DNA from: Neisseriaceae bacterium JH1-16
GTDB taxonomy: Bacteria > Pseudomonadota > Gammaproteobacteria > Burkholderiales > Chromobacteriaceae
Reading direction: 5' to 3'
DNA: 64,000 nt
NCBI GenBank assembly: GCA_025989215.1
Contig: JAPDNP010000005.1
Location: forward strand, 45,275 to 109,274
A program made the translations under genes and the position numbers. Positions 42,470 through 51,359 of the stretch are shown piece after piece. The notes beneath the pieces were generated by a model. That model made no database searches. It was not told where the DNA came from and worked only from the letters and a program-made list of their open reading frames with translations. Within the stretch, counting starts at the first letter, position 1, and each line of letters opens with the position of its first letter.

Positions 42470-43753
42470 TCAAGCCCGCCGTGCGCTGAGTCGGTCCTGC
42501 CACTGGTACCAGGCGGTGCCGGCGAGGATCGCCAGCGGCCGTAGACCCGGCAGCGCCGGCAGTCGGTGCATCGGCAGCTGCTCGAACAGTGCAAAGCGCT
42601 CGGGCTCACCGCCGAGCGCCTCGGCGATCAGCTGGCCGGCCAGACCGGTTAGCGCCAGGCCGTGGCCGGAGAAGCCCTGGGCGAACAGGATGTTCGGCGC
42701 CAGCCAGCCGAAATGCGGCAGCTTGTTCAGCGTCACGTCGACATAGCCGCCCCAGGCGTAGTCGATGCGCGCATCGGCCAGTTGCGGGAACACCTTCAGC
42801 ATCCTCTCGCGCGCATGCTCGGCGCGCTGCGTCACCAGCGGGCCGGCACGACCGCCGAACAACAGCCGGCCATCGCGCGAACAGCGGTAGTAATCGAGCA
42901 CCTGATTGCAGTCGGCCACCGCCACCCCGGTCGGCAGGACGTCGTGCACCCGTTCGCCCAGCGGCTCGGTGGCGATAATGTGGCTCTCCACCGGCAGGAT
43001 GGTGCGCGAGAGTTCCGGCACCTGCTCGAGGTAGGCATTGCCGGCCAGCACCAGGCTGCGGCAGCGCAGGCTGCCCCGAGCGGTGACGAGGCGCGGCGCC
43101 GCGCCGCGCTCGATACGCTCGACCGTGCTGTTCTCGTAGACCCGCACGCTGGCGGCGCGTGCCGCATCGGCCAGCGCCAGCGTGTACTTCAGCGGGTTCA
43201 GGTGCACCTCGTTCGCGTCGTACGCGCCGCCGACATAGCGCTCGCTGCCGATATGGCTGCGGATGCCGTCCCGATCGAGCAGTGTCAGCCCGTCGTAACC
43301 GTAGTCGCGGACGGCCTTCTGCTGCCAGGCAGCCAGGTCCGCCAGCTGCGCCGGGTTCAGCGCCGCATACACATAGCCGGGTTCGGCCAACTCGCAGTCG
43401 ACGCCGAACTCGCCGACCTGGCGCTTCAGCCGCTCCAGGCCTTCCAGCGTCATTGCCCAGATCCGCTGCGCCGCCGCCACCCCCAGCGCCGCCTCGACCT
43501 TGTCCATGCTCGCGGCGAGACCGGCCAGCGCCTGGCCGCCGTTGCGCCCCGAGGCGCCCCAGCCGCACTGCCGCCCCTCGACCAGCGCCACATCGACGCC
43601 GGCGCGTGCCAGTTCCAGTGCCGCGGTCAGCCCGGTCAGGCCGCCGCCGAGCACGGCGACTTCGCACTGCTGCTCGCCGGCCAGCGGCGGCTGCGCTGCA
43701 CGGGTGGGCAGGTCTTGGGCATAGGCCGCGTCGGCCGAAAAGGGTCGGATCAT
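42470..43753 (-). CDS. FAD-dependent amine oxidoreductase (DAO family, PuuB-like)
   Basis: 427 residues. I chose the second of two adjacent Met codons because GGAGG lies five bases before it. The N-terminus has the FAD-binding VAVLGGGLTGLTAALELA and ALVEGRQCGWGASGRNGGQA; the C-terminal half has GFSGHGLALTGLAGQLIAEAL. These are typical of gamma-glutamylputrescine oxidase and related D-amino-acid-oxidase-like enzymes; the exact substrate is open. The divergent LysR gene 90 bp away probably regulates it. Confidence 0.83.
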   Translation of the reverse strand: MIRPFSADAAYAQDLPTRAAQPPLAGEQQCEVAVLGGGLTGLTAALELARAGVDVALVEGRQCGWGASGRNGGQALAGLAASMDKVEAALGVAAAQRIWAMTLEGLERLKRQVGEFGVDCELAEPGYVYAALNPAQLADLAAWQQKAVRDYGYDGLTLLDRDGIRSHIGSERYVGGAYDANEVHLNPLKYTLALADAARAASVRVYENSTVERIERGAAPRLVTARGSLRCRSLVLAGNAYLEQVPELSRTILPVESHIIATEPLGERVHDVLPTGVAVADCNQVLDYYRCSRDGRLLFGGRAGPLVTQRAEHARERMLKVFPQLADARIDYAWGGYVDVTLNKLPHFGWLAPNILFAQGFSGHGLALTGLAGQLIAEALGGEPERFALFEQLPMHRLPALPGLRPLAILAGTAWYQWQDRLSARRA

Positions 43754-43845
43754 CATCGCCTCCAGGTAAGGCGTCCAGTCTGGCGTTGACAGCCCGCGCG
43801 GGGAAGCGGCAAATAGCGCAATACAGAATTGCGAAAGTGATAACA

Positions 43846-44742
43846 ATGCCCGAGCTCGCCACGCTGCGCCTCTTGCTGCACATCGCCGACTACGGCTCCT
43901 TCGCCGGTGCTGCAGCGGCCTACCGGCTGACGCCGTCGCGCGTCACCCGGCAGATCCGCCAGCTGGAGCAGGAACTGGGCGCGGCACTGCTGTACCGCAC
44001 CACCCGCCGCGTCGAGCTGAGCGAGGCCGGGCGCCGCTACCTGCCGCACGCCCGCGCCATCGTCGCCGCCGATGAAGCCGGCCGCGCCGCGCTGGCCGCC
44101 GCGCAGCAGGAGCCGACCGGCCTGCTGCGCGTCACCGCGCCGCTGCTGCTGGGCAATCTGTTCGTGGTGCCGGCGCTGGCGGACTTCCTGGCCCGCTATC
44201 CGGCGATCCAGGTCGAACTGAGCATCTCGGACGAGCGCTTCGACCTGATCGAGCGCGGCTTCGACCTGGGCATCCGCGAAGGGCCACAGCCCGACTCCAG
44301 CTTGCGCGCGCGCCGGCTGTTCCGCTATCAGCGTCTGCTGTGCGCCAGCCCCGCCTATCTGGCCGCACACGGCACGCCGACCGACCCCGATGCATTGGCC
44401 GAGCACGCCTGCCTGCGCTACGGCGATGCCGGCCGCGCGGCGCCGTGGCAGCTGGAACGGGCCGGCGAGTCCCGGCGACTCGATCCGCCGGCCCGGCTGC
44501 TCGCCAACGACCTGCAGTCGCTGTACCAGGCCTGCTTGGCCGGCTGCGGCATCGCCCGGCTGCCGCTGGAGCGGGTGCGCAACGACCTGGCCTGCGGACG
44601 ACTGGCGCCGGTGCTGCCCGACTGGCGCTGCGGCGGCGCCGACGGCGAAGCGGTACTGTGGGCGGTCTTTCCGGAACGCTTGCAGAAATCGGTGCGACTC
44701 GCCGCGCTGCTCGACTGGCTGGCCGAACATCCGCCGGCCTGA
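43846..44742 (+). CDS. LysR-family transcriptional regulator
   Basis: 298 residues. N-terminal LysR winged helix (LRLLLHIADYGSFAGAAAAY, RQIRQLEQELGAALLYRTTR) and a C-terminal effector-binding domain (about 90-290). It is divergent from the oxidoreductase gene and probably controls it. The stop codon TGA at 44740-44742 lies inside the terminal inverted repeat of the MITE-like element that follows, so the natural C-terminus may have been changed by that insertion. Confidence 0.9.
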   Translation: MPELATLRLLLHIADYGSFAGAAAAYRLTPSRVTRQIRQLEQELGAALLYRTTRRVELSEAGRRYLPHARAIVAADEAGRAALAAAQQEPTGLLRVTAPLLLGNLFVVPALADFLARYPAIQVELSISDERFDLIERGFDLGIREGPQPDSSLRARRLFRYQRLLCASPAYLAAHGTPTDPDALAEHACLRYGDAGRAAPWQLERAGESRRLDPPARLLANDLQSLYQACLAGCGIARLPLERVRNDLACGRLAPVLPDWRCGGADGEAVLWAVFPERLQKSVRLAALLDWLAEHPPA

Positions 44743-44887
44743 GAACCTGCTCACGATCTCGTGAACGAAGGGTCAGACAAGGCGAAATGACGCGAAACAG
44801 CGGAATGGACAGGGAGTCCATGAGCATGTTGAGCGACATTTCAACGCAGGATCACCCGAGTGCAGCAGATCGTGAACAGGCTCTGAA
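44739..44887. mobile_element. MITE-like intergenic repeat, copy 2
   Basis: 149 bp with 21-bp terminal inverted repeats (44739-44759 and 44867-44887) that carry the same TCACGATCT core as copy 1. The interior matches 9530-9678 closely, including TTTCAACGCAGGATCACCC. It overlaps the last codons of the LysR gene. No coding capacity. Confidence 0.82.
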
Positions 44888-44892
44888 ACGAC

Positions 44893-44926
44893 ACACCCCG
44901 GTGCGCCTGAGGCGTCACCGGGGTGT
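44893..44926. terminator. Long hairpin between the LysR and ccs genes
   Basis: ACACCCCGGTGCGCC pairs with GGCG-CACCGGGGTGT: 15 bp with one bulged base and a 3-base loop. It stands between two convergent genes. Confidence 0.75.
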
Positions 44927-44932
44927 GGGGGC

Positions 44933-44961
44933 AAGGTTGGCCGAACGGTTCGGCCAACCTT
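44933..44961. terminator. Inverted pair of extended TTGGCCGAA repeats
   Basis: AAGGTTGGCCGAAC, one base, GTTCGGCCAACCTT: a perfect 14-bp palindrome made of two uptake-like motifs head to head. It lies 10 bases before the stop of the convergent ccs gene. In Neisseria, inverted uptake sequences serve as terminators in just this way. Confidence 0.75.
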
Positions 44962-44970
44962 GGGGACTAC

Positions 44971-46155
44971 TTACAGGCCGCCGTAGGAGTGCAGGCCCGA
45001 CAGGAACATATTCACGCCGAGGAAGGCGAAGCTGGTGACGAAGATACCGATCACCGCCCACCACGCCAGCGGCGCGCCGCGCCAGCCCTTCACCAGGCGG
45101 ATATGCAGCCAGGCAGCGTAGTTCAGCCAGACGATCAGCGCCCAGGTCTCTTTCGGGTCCCAGCTCCAGTAACCGCCCCAGGCATCGGCCGCCCACATCG
45201 CGCCGAGAATGGTGGCGATGGTGAAGAACAGGAAGCCGACCGCGATCGCCTTGTACATCATCTCGTCGATCACATCGGCGCTCGGCAGGCGGCGGGCGAA
45301 CCAGCCCGGCTGCGCCTCGTCGCCGGCCGTCTCGGCGCGCTGGGCGTCGCGCAGCACGAACAGCTCGGCGATGCCCAGCATCGCCGACAGCGCGAACGAA
45401 CCGTAGCCGACGAAGTTGGCCGGCACATGGATCTTCATCCACCACGACTGCAGCGCCGGGATCAGCGGTTGGATCTCGTGCGCCTGGCGGTCGAACGAGT
45501 ACCACAGGATGAAGCCGACCGCTGCGGTGATCACCAGCAGCACGAAGGCGCCCAGCTGGCGGGCCGCGAACTTCGCTTCGTAGTACAGGTACATCAGCGC
45601 GGTGATCAGACAGAACAGCACGAACACTTCGTACAGGTTCGACACCGGGATGTGACCGACATCGCTGCCGATCAGATAGCTCTCGTACCAGCGCACGAAC
45701 AGGCCGGTCAGGCCCAGCAACGCCGCCGACCAGGTCAGCCCGCTGCCCATCTTCTGCAGCGTGTCGGAGCGGCGGATCAGCCCGACCCAGAACACCGCCG
45801 TGGCCAGGAAGAACAGCGTGCACATCCACATGATCGCCGACTGGCTCGACAGCGCGTACTTCAGCCAGAACGCGGTCTGCGCGCGACCGAGATCGCCGTG
45901 GTACAGGCTGACGCCGGCCAGCGCCAAGGCGCCCGAGGCAGGGAAGAACGCCCGCCACGGCTTCCAGAACCAGCCGAGCGCCACCAGACCGAGCGCGGCA
46001 CCGGCCAGGATCAGCTTCTCGTAGTAGTCGAGCACGTCGCCGTACAGCACGAAGGTATACGCGGCGGCGGCCAGCACCAGCAGCGCGTAGCCCCAGTCGA
46101 CGGCCGACAGCCGCTTCAGGAGCGAGGGGTTTTCGTAAGAGTGGACCAATTCCAT
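44971..46155 (-). CDS. ccsB: System II cytochrome c biogenesis protein, CcsA/ResC type
   Basis: 394 residues with about eight membrane helices. The heme-handling WWD motif reads WGGYWSWDPKETWALIVWLN, with flanking His residues (KIHVPANFVGYGSFALSAML, then YAAWLHIRLVKGW). It works with ResB in the inner membrane, exporting heme and ligating it to apocytochromes c. Betaproteobacterial annotation calls this subunit CcsB; others CcsA or ResC. The start is coupled to the end of the resB-type gene. Confidence 0.92.
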   Translation of the reverse strand: MELVHSYENPSLLKRLSAVDWGYALLVLAAAAYTFVLYGDVLDYYEKLILAGAALGLVALGWFWKPWRAFFPASGALALAGVSLYHGDLGRAQTAFWLKYALSSQSAIMWMCTLFFLATAVFWVGLIRRSDTLQKMGSGLTWSAALLGLTGLFVRWYESYLIGSDVGHIPVSNLYEVFVLFCLITALMYLYYEAKFAARQLGAFVLLVITAAVGFILWYSFDRQAHEIQPLIPALQSWWMKIHVPANFVGYGSFALSAMLGIAELFVLRDAQRAETAGDEAQPGWFARRLPSADVIDEMMYKAIAVGFLFFTIATILGAMWAADAWGGYWSWDPKETWALIVWLNYAAWLHIRLVKGWRGAPLAWWAVIGIFVTSFAFLGVNMFLSGLHSYGGL

Positions 46156-48173
46156 TAGGCGTCTCGCACTAACTGATTCAAAGATTCGGTATGGCGCGCA
46201 AAATCGCGATCCAGGTCACGGCTATGCCGGTTCGAGCTCATCGCCACGCGCACCTTGTCGCCGTAGCACAGCACCCATAGGCGCACTTCGCGCACGTAGA
46301 ACATCAGCATGATGCCGATCACCAGCATCAGCGCGCCGAGGTAGACCAGATTCTTGCCCGGGCTGCGGGTCATCTGCAGGCCGGATGCCTGCACCTGCTC
46401 GAAGCCGGTCAGCTGCAGGAACACCGGCGAGCCATAGTCGTGCAGCGAGCTGACCCCGACCAGGCTGTCGAGCAGGAAGCGATAGTGCTTGGCATCCGGC
46501 GTCAGCGGCTTCACGCCGGCGCGCGCCTGCGCCACTTCCATCACATCGACCACTGCGCCCTGCAGAATCTTCACATAGGTCTGCGCCACCGCCTGGCGCT
46601 TGTCGGCCGGCACCCGGTCGTCCAGGAAGGTTTCGAGCCCGTTGAAACCGCCCTGTGCGAAGCGCGCCAGCACCCACTTCACGCTGCTCTGGAACTGCTG
46701 CTGCATCGCCGGGCTGATCGCCTGGCTCTGCATCGCCTTGGCGGTGGTGCGCGCCGCGATCTGGTCGAACAGCGCCGGGTCGAGCAGCGCCGCGCGCAGT
46801 CGCATGAAGGTGTCGAGCTTGCCGTCGTCATCCAGCGGCAGGCGCAGGAACTGGAACGGCTTGGCCACTTCGCTGCGCACGCCGCTGACCAGATAGTCCG
46901 CGCCGTCTTGCGTGATCGGCGCCATGTACTGCTGGTACTCGCGCGCCTGGCCCTGCGCGTCGCGCAGCTTGAAGGTGACGCTCGGGCCGACGTTCTTCAG
47001 CGCCTTCTCGTGCTTCACCTCGCGCGCATCGTGCATCCGCTCGGAGAAGCTCTTCTCGCCCCCTGCTTCGCCGCCCATGCTCTCGATATTAAAGACGCGC
47101 AGCTCGCCGAACTCCAGCTGGTAATCGCGACCGTTCGCGGTCAGCGGCTGGCTGGCCAGCGAGGTACCGCGCAGCATCACCGGCGCCATCGCCGGCTGCG
47201 CCAAGTTCCAGCCCTTCAGCTGCAGCGGAGAGCCGCCGTCGCCGAAGCTGGCCTGGTAGATCGCTACGCCGTCGATGATCAGCGGGTGGTTGACCTTCAC
47301 CTTCGCCGGGGTTTCCTTGCCGGTCTTCTTGTCGGTCACCACGATGTCGCTGGCGAACAGCTTGGGCATGCCGTTACTGTAGTAGTCGACATAGAACTTC
47401 TTCAGCGTGACGATGAACGGCAGCTCCTGCACCAGGTAGCCGTTGCCGGCGTTCAGGAAGATCACGTCAGCGCTCCTGTTCTCGGCAATAGTAACGTTGC
47501 CGCGAAACGACAGGTTGCCGGCTGACAGACGGCTGGGCTCGGGAATCTGGCTTTGCGGGATGTCGCGCGTCTCCGGCACCACCTTGCCGATCAGCTCGCC
47601 CAGCTTCAACGGCAGGTTGCCGTCCAACAGGCCGCCGATGCAGATCACCACCATCGCGATGTGCGCGAAGAAATAGCCCAGCCGGTTGGCGGCGCCCTTC
47701 TTCGCGGCGAACAGCGTCGCGCCGTCGTCACGCTCGCGCACCTTGAAGCGGTAGCCCTGCGCGCTCAGGTAGGCGGCCAGCTTCTCTGGCTTGATGTTGC
47801 CGTCGAGCTCGACGCTGTGCTTCATCGCCTGCAACGACACATTGCTCGCCTTGTCGCGGTAGCCCTTCATCTCCTTGATGAAGCCTGGGCCGTTGCGCAC
47901 GATGCACAGCGTGGTCGATACCACCAGGAACGTCAGGATCACCAGGAACCAGGCCGAATGGTAGACATCGTAGAGACCCAGCGCTTCGAACACGCGGAAC
48001 CAGAACGGCCCGAACTCGAAGGCGTAATTGGGATACGGCTCGTTCTGCTTGAGCACCGTGCCCACCACCGAGGCAATCGCCAGGATGGTCAACAGGCCGA
48101 TGGCAAAACGCATCGAGCTCAACAGCTCGAACAATGAAGAGCCAAAACCGGCCTGGCGTTTGCTTGTTTTCAT
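46155..48173 (-). CDS. resB: System II cytochrome c biogenesis protein ResB
   Basis: 672 residues. Three N-terminal membrane helices include SMRFAIGLLTILAIASVVGT and YFFAHIAMVVICIGGLLDG, then a large periplasmic domain, and a last helix near 600-620 (LVYLGALMLVIGIMLMFYV). This matches ResB, which with the following CcsA/ResC-type protein forms the cytochrome c synthetase. No Shine-Dalgarno stands before the ATG, and a terminator-like hairpin (48189-48222) lies 16 bases upstream. Confidence 0.92.
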   Translation of the reverse strand: MKTSKRQAGFGSSLFELLSSMRFAIGLLTILAIASVVGTVLKQNEPYPNYAFEFGPFWFRVFEALGLYDVYHSAWFLVILTFLVVSTTLCIVRNGPGFIKEMKGYRDKASNVSLQAMKHSVELDGNIKPEKLAAYLSAQGYRFKVRERDDGATLFAAKKGAANRLGYFFAHIAMVVICIGGLLDGNLPLKLGELIGKVVPETRDIPQSQIPEPSRLSAGNLSFRGNVTIAENRSADVIFLNAGNGYLVQELPFIVTLKKFYVDYYSNGMPKLFASDIVVTDKKTGKETPAKVKVNHPLIIDGVAIYQASFGDGGSPLQLKGWNLAQPAMAPVMLRGTSLASQPLTANGRDYQLEFGELRVFNIESMGGEAGGEKSFSERMHDAREVKHEKALKNVGPSVTFKLRDAQGQAREYQQYMAPITQDGADYLVSGVRSEVAKPFQFLRLPLDDDGKLDTFMRLRAALLDPALFDQIAARTTAKAMQSQAISPAMQQQFQSSVKWVLARFAQGGFNGLETFLDDRVPADKRQAVAQTYVKILQGAVVDVMEVAQARAGVKPLTPDAKHYRFLLDSLVGVSSLHDYGSPVFLQLTGFEQVQASGLQMTRSPGKNLVYLGALMLVIGIMLMFYVREVRLWVLCYGDKVRVAMSSNRHSRDLDRDFARHTESLNQLVRDA

Positions 48174-48188
48174 TTATTTGTACGGCAC

Positions 48189-48222
48189 AAAAAAAGGGAA
48201 GCCCCGAGCGGGCTCCCCTTTT
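48189..48222 (-). terminator. Intrinsic terminator between cytochrome c4 and resB
   Basis: On the minus strand GGGGAGCCC, loop, GGGCTTCCC (one G-T pair), then seven T. It ends 16 bases before the resB ATG and so separates the two genes or attenuates read-through. Confidence 0.85.
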
Positions 48223-48402
48223 GAGTAAGACGGGGCGCGAAAGTTGCGCCCGACACCGCACCGGCGGTGCGGGGCCTCGACGAGGCGTGGAGTCGCTGAC
48301 AACGTCCGGCAACACCGGATCCGGCCATAACGGGCCGCCGCAGACAGTACCGCGAGCACCACCCCCACGCAACACGCCGGGGAGGGCTCGTCAGCGCAGC
48401 GC

Positions 48403-49017
48403 TTAGCGCAGGCCGGAGATATACTCGGCCACCGCCTTCATCTCGGCATCGCTCATCCGCGACGCGATATCGGACATCACCGGGTTCTTGCGCTCGGTTC
48501 CGGCCTTGAAGTTGTTCAGCTGCGTCAGCACGTAGGCCGAATGCTGGCTGCTCACGCGCGGGAACTTGTCCGGGATGCCGGAGCCGGCCGGGCCGTGGCA
48601 AGCCATACAGGCCGGCACATGGGTGTTCGCATTGCCGACGCGGTAGATCTGCTTACCCAGGGCCATCTGCGACTTGTCGTTGGCCTCGCGCGGCTTGATC
48701 TTCTGCGAGCTGAAATACGCAGACACGTTCCACATATCGTCATCCGACAGCGGTGCGGCCATACCCATCATGATCGGGTTCTTGCGCACATTGCCTTTGA
48801 ACGCCTTCAACTGCTCGTAGATATACTTCTGGTGTTGACCGGCCAGCGAAGGGTTGGCCGAAGCTGCGCTATTGCCGTCAACACCATGGCAGGCGGCACA
48901 CACCTGATCCACGATCAGCTTGCCCTTTGCCGGATCGCCTTTATAGACTGGGCTGGCGGCGAAAGCGCTGCCGGCCAGTGCGAAGGCGGCCAGCGCCAAG
49001 AGCATCTTAGGTTTCAT
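48403..49017 (-). CDS. Diheme cytochrome c4
   Basis: 204 residues. Signal peptide MKPKMLLALAAFALAGSAFA, then two cytochrome c domains of about 90 residues. Heme-binding motifs CAACH and CMACH, with axial Met in NPIMMGMAAPL and NPVMSDIASRM. This is the c4/c553 diheme electron carrier of the periplasm. It sits upstream of the maturation genes that attach its hemes and diverges from engB, an order common in betaproteobacteria. A TTGGCCGAA copy occurs at 48854. Confidence 0.94.
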   Translation of the reverse strand: MKPKMLLALAAFALAGSAFAASPVYKGDPAKGKLIVDQVCAACHGVDGNSAASANPSLAGQHQKYIYEQLKAFKGNVRKNPIMMGMAAPLSDDDMWNVSAYFSSQKIKPREANDKSQMALGKQIYRVGNANTHVPACMACHGPAGSGIPDKFPRVSSQHSAYVLTQLNNFKAGTERKNPVMSDIASRMSDAEMKAVAEYISGLR

Positions 49018-49109
49018 GGTCGCTCCTTAGGTGAATGCGGAAACTGTCTGCACAAGAGTGGCAATTCTAAACCTGCTATTCTATACCAACTGATTTCTGC
49101 CTTACTACT

Positions 49110-49751
49110 ATGTCTATCTTTCAGAACGCCACATTTTATACCACTGTCAACCACCTGAAAGATCTTCCGCCGACCCGGGCCGAGGTTGCTTTCGTTGGCC
49201 GTTCCAACGCGGGCAAGTCCAGCGCAATCAATACGCTGACCAACCGCACCCGGCTCGCCTACGTCTCCAAGACCCCGGGGCGCACCCAGCACATCAACTT
49301 CTTCGACCTGGGCAACGAGCGGTTCATGGTCGACCTGCCCGGCTATGGCTACGCCCAGGTGCCGGAACCGATACGCGCCCACTGGATACAGCTGCTCGGC
49401 CGTTACCTGCAGAGCCGCCAGAGCCTGGTCGGGCTGATCCTGATCATGGACGCGCGCCATCCGTTGAAAGAGCTCGATGTGCGCATGCTCGACTTCTTCG
49501 GCGACACCGGCCGGCCGGTGCACATCCTGCTGTCCAAGGCCGACAAGCTGTCGCGTCAGGACCAGGCCAAGACGCTGGCCAAGGTGAAAGAGGCACTAGC
49601 CGACCGCGCCGCGCAGCAACCGGTCAGCGTGCAGCTGTTCTCCAGCCTGAAGAAGCAGGGGATGGACACGGTAGAGAAGGTGGTCGCCGACTGGTTCGCG
49701 CTCGCCGACGAGACCCAGACGCCGCCCGAGGACGACGCCTCCGGCAGTTGA
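49110..49751 (+). CDS. engB: GTP-binding protein EngB/YsxC (ribosome assembly)
   Basis: 213 residues. GTPase motifs: G1 [10 protein letters not shown]2/switch region [14 protein letters not shown]3 DLPGYGYA, G4 LSKADKLS. EngB is an essential GTPase for assembly of the large ribosomal subunit. It is divergent from the cytochrome c4 gene. Followed by a possible small RNA and two terminators. Confidence 0.96.
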   Translation: MSIFQNATFYTTVNHLKDLPPTRAEVAFVGRSNAGKSSAINTLTNRTRLAYVSKTPGRTQHINFFDLGNERFMVDLPGYGYAQVPEPIRAHWIQLLGRYLQSRQSLVGLILIMDARHPLKELDVRMLDFFGDTGRPVHILLSKADKLSRQDQAKTLAKVKEALADRAAQQPVSVQLFSSLKKQGMDTVEKVVADWFALADETQTPPEDDASGS

Positions 49752-49784
49752 ACCCATTCGGGAACTTTAGCGCGCCGCTCACCA

Positions 49785-49898
49785 CTAAAACGCAGGCGTC
49801 ATTTTGGCGCCTCCCGCTACCCTCCCTGAGCGGGTGCCTTGATCTGACATTGAGGCGCTTCTAACCCCGGCCCACCCCCAGTGGGGCCGGGGTTTTTT
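49785..49898 (+). ncRNA. Candidate small RNA with CU-rich (anti-Shine-Dalgarno) loop
   Basis: Two adjacent hairpins, AGGCG/CGCCT (49794-49812) and CCCGCT/AGCGGG (49813-49834), the second with the loop ACCCTCCCTG, are followed after about 30 bases by a terminator stem (CCCCGGCCCAC with GTGGGGCCGGGG, then TTTTTT, 49865-49898). Exposed CCTCCC loops pair with ribosome binding sites in several known bacterial small RNAs. No promoter could be fixed, so it may also be the 3' end of the engB transcript. Confidence 0.4.
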
Positions 49899-49920
49899 AC
49901 GCCCGGTGCCAGGGCATAAA

Positions 49921-49953
49921 AAAAGGCGAGGAACCGTTGGTTCCTCGCCTTTT
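49921..49953. terminator. Bidirectional intrinsic terminator between engB and rlpA
   Basis: AAAAGGCGAGGAACC, three bases, GGTTCCTCGCCTTTT: a perfect 15-bp inverted repeat with A and T runs, serving both convergent genes. Confidence 0.93.
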
Positions 49954-49976
49954 CTGGTATTGATTGTGCCGTCGCC

Positions 49977-50819
49977 TTAGCTGGTGGTCACCTGGGCGGT
50001 CACGCTCAGCTGCGATGCGGTCTTCTGTGCATCGGCCTGGTTGTCGAACGGGCCCATGCGCACGCGATAGTTACCCTGCTGGTTGACGATGCCGAGCTTG
50101 GCGTCCTTCTGACGGTCGAACTGGGCGACCAGCTCCTTCAGACGCGCTTCGGCACTGGCAAGCTTGGAAAAGCTGCCCAACTGCAGGTAGACCGGCTTGG
50201 CCTCGTCGGCCTCGGCCGAACGATCATTGTGCGCTACCGCTTCGCCGCCGGCTGCCGGCCAGACACGTTCGATACGTACCTTGGCACTACCATTCTTGAC
50301 GAAGCCAAGCTTGTAGGCAGCCGCGTAAGACATATCCATCACGCGATGCGGGTGGAACGGTCCACGGTCGTTGATCTTCACGATCACTTCCTTGCCGTTC
50401 TGCAGATTGGTCACCCGCGCATAACTCGGGATCGGCAGCGTCGGATGCGCCGCGGTCATCGCGAACATATCGTAGCGTTCACCCGAGGTGGTCTTGCGAC
50501 CGTGGAACTGCTTGCCGTACCAGGATGCTCGCCCCACAACCTCGTAGGGTTTGGCGCTGGTATCCGGACGGAAACTCATGCCCATTGCGGTATACGGGCG
50601 GTTGGCGGACCGGATGAGCGGCTCGTTCTGTGGCACCGCATCGGGCACCAGCTCCAGGTTCACTGGAATATGATCGGCCGGGCCGTCTTTCTGGAAATAG
50701 GCGCCTTTATTGGCGACCTTCTTGGGCTGACTAGTGGCACTGGCGGGCTTTACGGTGGAACAAGCCACGAGTACCAGACTGAGAAAAGCTAGCCACAGCC
50801 ATCGGAGAACAGGTTTCAT
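49977..50819 (-). CDS. rlpA: RlpA septal lytic transglycosylase lipoprotein
   Basis: 280 residues. Lipoprotein signal with lipobox LVACS. The double-psi beta-barrel domain (about 90-185) has GRASWYGKQFHGRKTTSGE and VKINDRGPFHPHRVMDMSY, with the catalytic Asp and His expected for RlpA. A SPOR domain (about 205-275) binds denuded glycan strands at the septum. RlpA cleaves such strands during daughter-cell separation in pseudomonads. Convergent with engB. Confidence 0.93.
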   Translation of the reverse strand: MKPVLRWLWLAFLSLVLVACSTVKPASATSQPKKVANKGAYFQKDGPADHIPVNLELVPDAVPQNEPLIRSANRPYTAMGMSFRPDTSAKPYEVVGRASWYGKQFHGRKTTSGERYDMFAMTAAHPTLPIPSYARVTNLQNGKEVIVKINDRGPFHPHRVMDMSYAAAYKLGFVKNGSAKVRIERVWPAAGGEAVAHNDRSAEADEAKPVYLQLGSFSKLASAEARLKELVAQFDRQKDAKLGIVNQQGNYRVRMGPFDNQADAQKTASQLSVTAQVTTS

Positions 50820-50854
50820 ATACCTCCCTTATGCTGTTGTGCCAACAGTGAACT

Positions 50855-51319
50855 TCAACTTCCTCCCTGAAAGCCGGTTTGACGCCAGGCTTCGAACACT
50901 GTCACCGCGACGGCGTTAGACAGGTTCATGCTGCGGGAATCCGGTCGCATCGGCAGCCGGATCCGGCGCTCGGCGGGAAAGCGTGCAAGCACATCTTCCG
51001 GCAGGCCGCGCGACTCGGGGCCGAACAGCAATACATCCCCGGGGAGGAAAGCCACCTGGTCATGACGGGTGGCACCCTTGGTGGTGGCGGCGAAGATTCG
51101 ACGACCCGACAAAGCGGTCAGGCAAGCGTCAAAGTCTTCATGAACCACCAGCCGGGCATACTCGTGGTAGTCGAGTCCGGCTCGACGCAATTTAGCGTCG
51201 TCGAGCGGGAAGCCCAGCGGTTTGACCAGGTGCAGTTCACAGCCGGTGTTGGCACATAATCGAATCACATTGCCCGTATTGGGCGGGATTTCCGGCTGAT
51301 AGAGAACTACGGTAAACAT
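50855..51319 (-). CDS. trmL: tRNA (cytidine/uridine-2'-O-)-methyltransferase TrmL
   Basis: 154 residues from Met 51319; a TTG eight codons upstream is possible but gives an atypical start. SPOUT trefoil-knot enzyme that methylates the ribose of the wobble base in tRNA-Leu. Motifs: [31 protein letters not shown] and [19 protein letters not shown]. Length matches TrmL. The 3' end lies 35 bp before rlpA. Confidence 0.94.
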   Translation of the reverse strand: MFTVVLYQPEIPPNTGNVIRLCANTGCELHLVKPLGFPLDDAKLRRAGLDYHEYARLVVHEDFDACLTALSGRRIFAATTKGATRHDQVAFLPGDVLLFGPESRGLPEDVLARFPAERRIRLPMRPDSRSMNLSNAVAVTVFEAWRQTGFQGGS

Positions 51320-51359
51320 TGATAGCGAGGCGGATTGTTCCAAGGAATCAAACGCTTGG

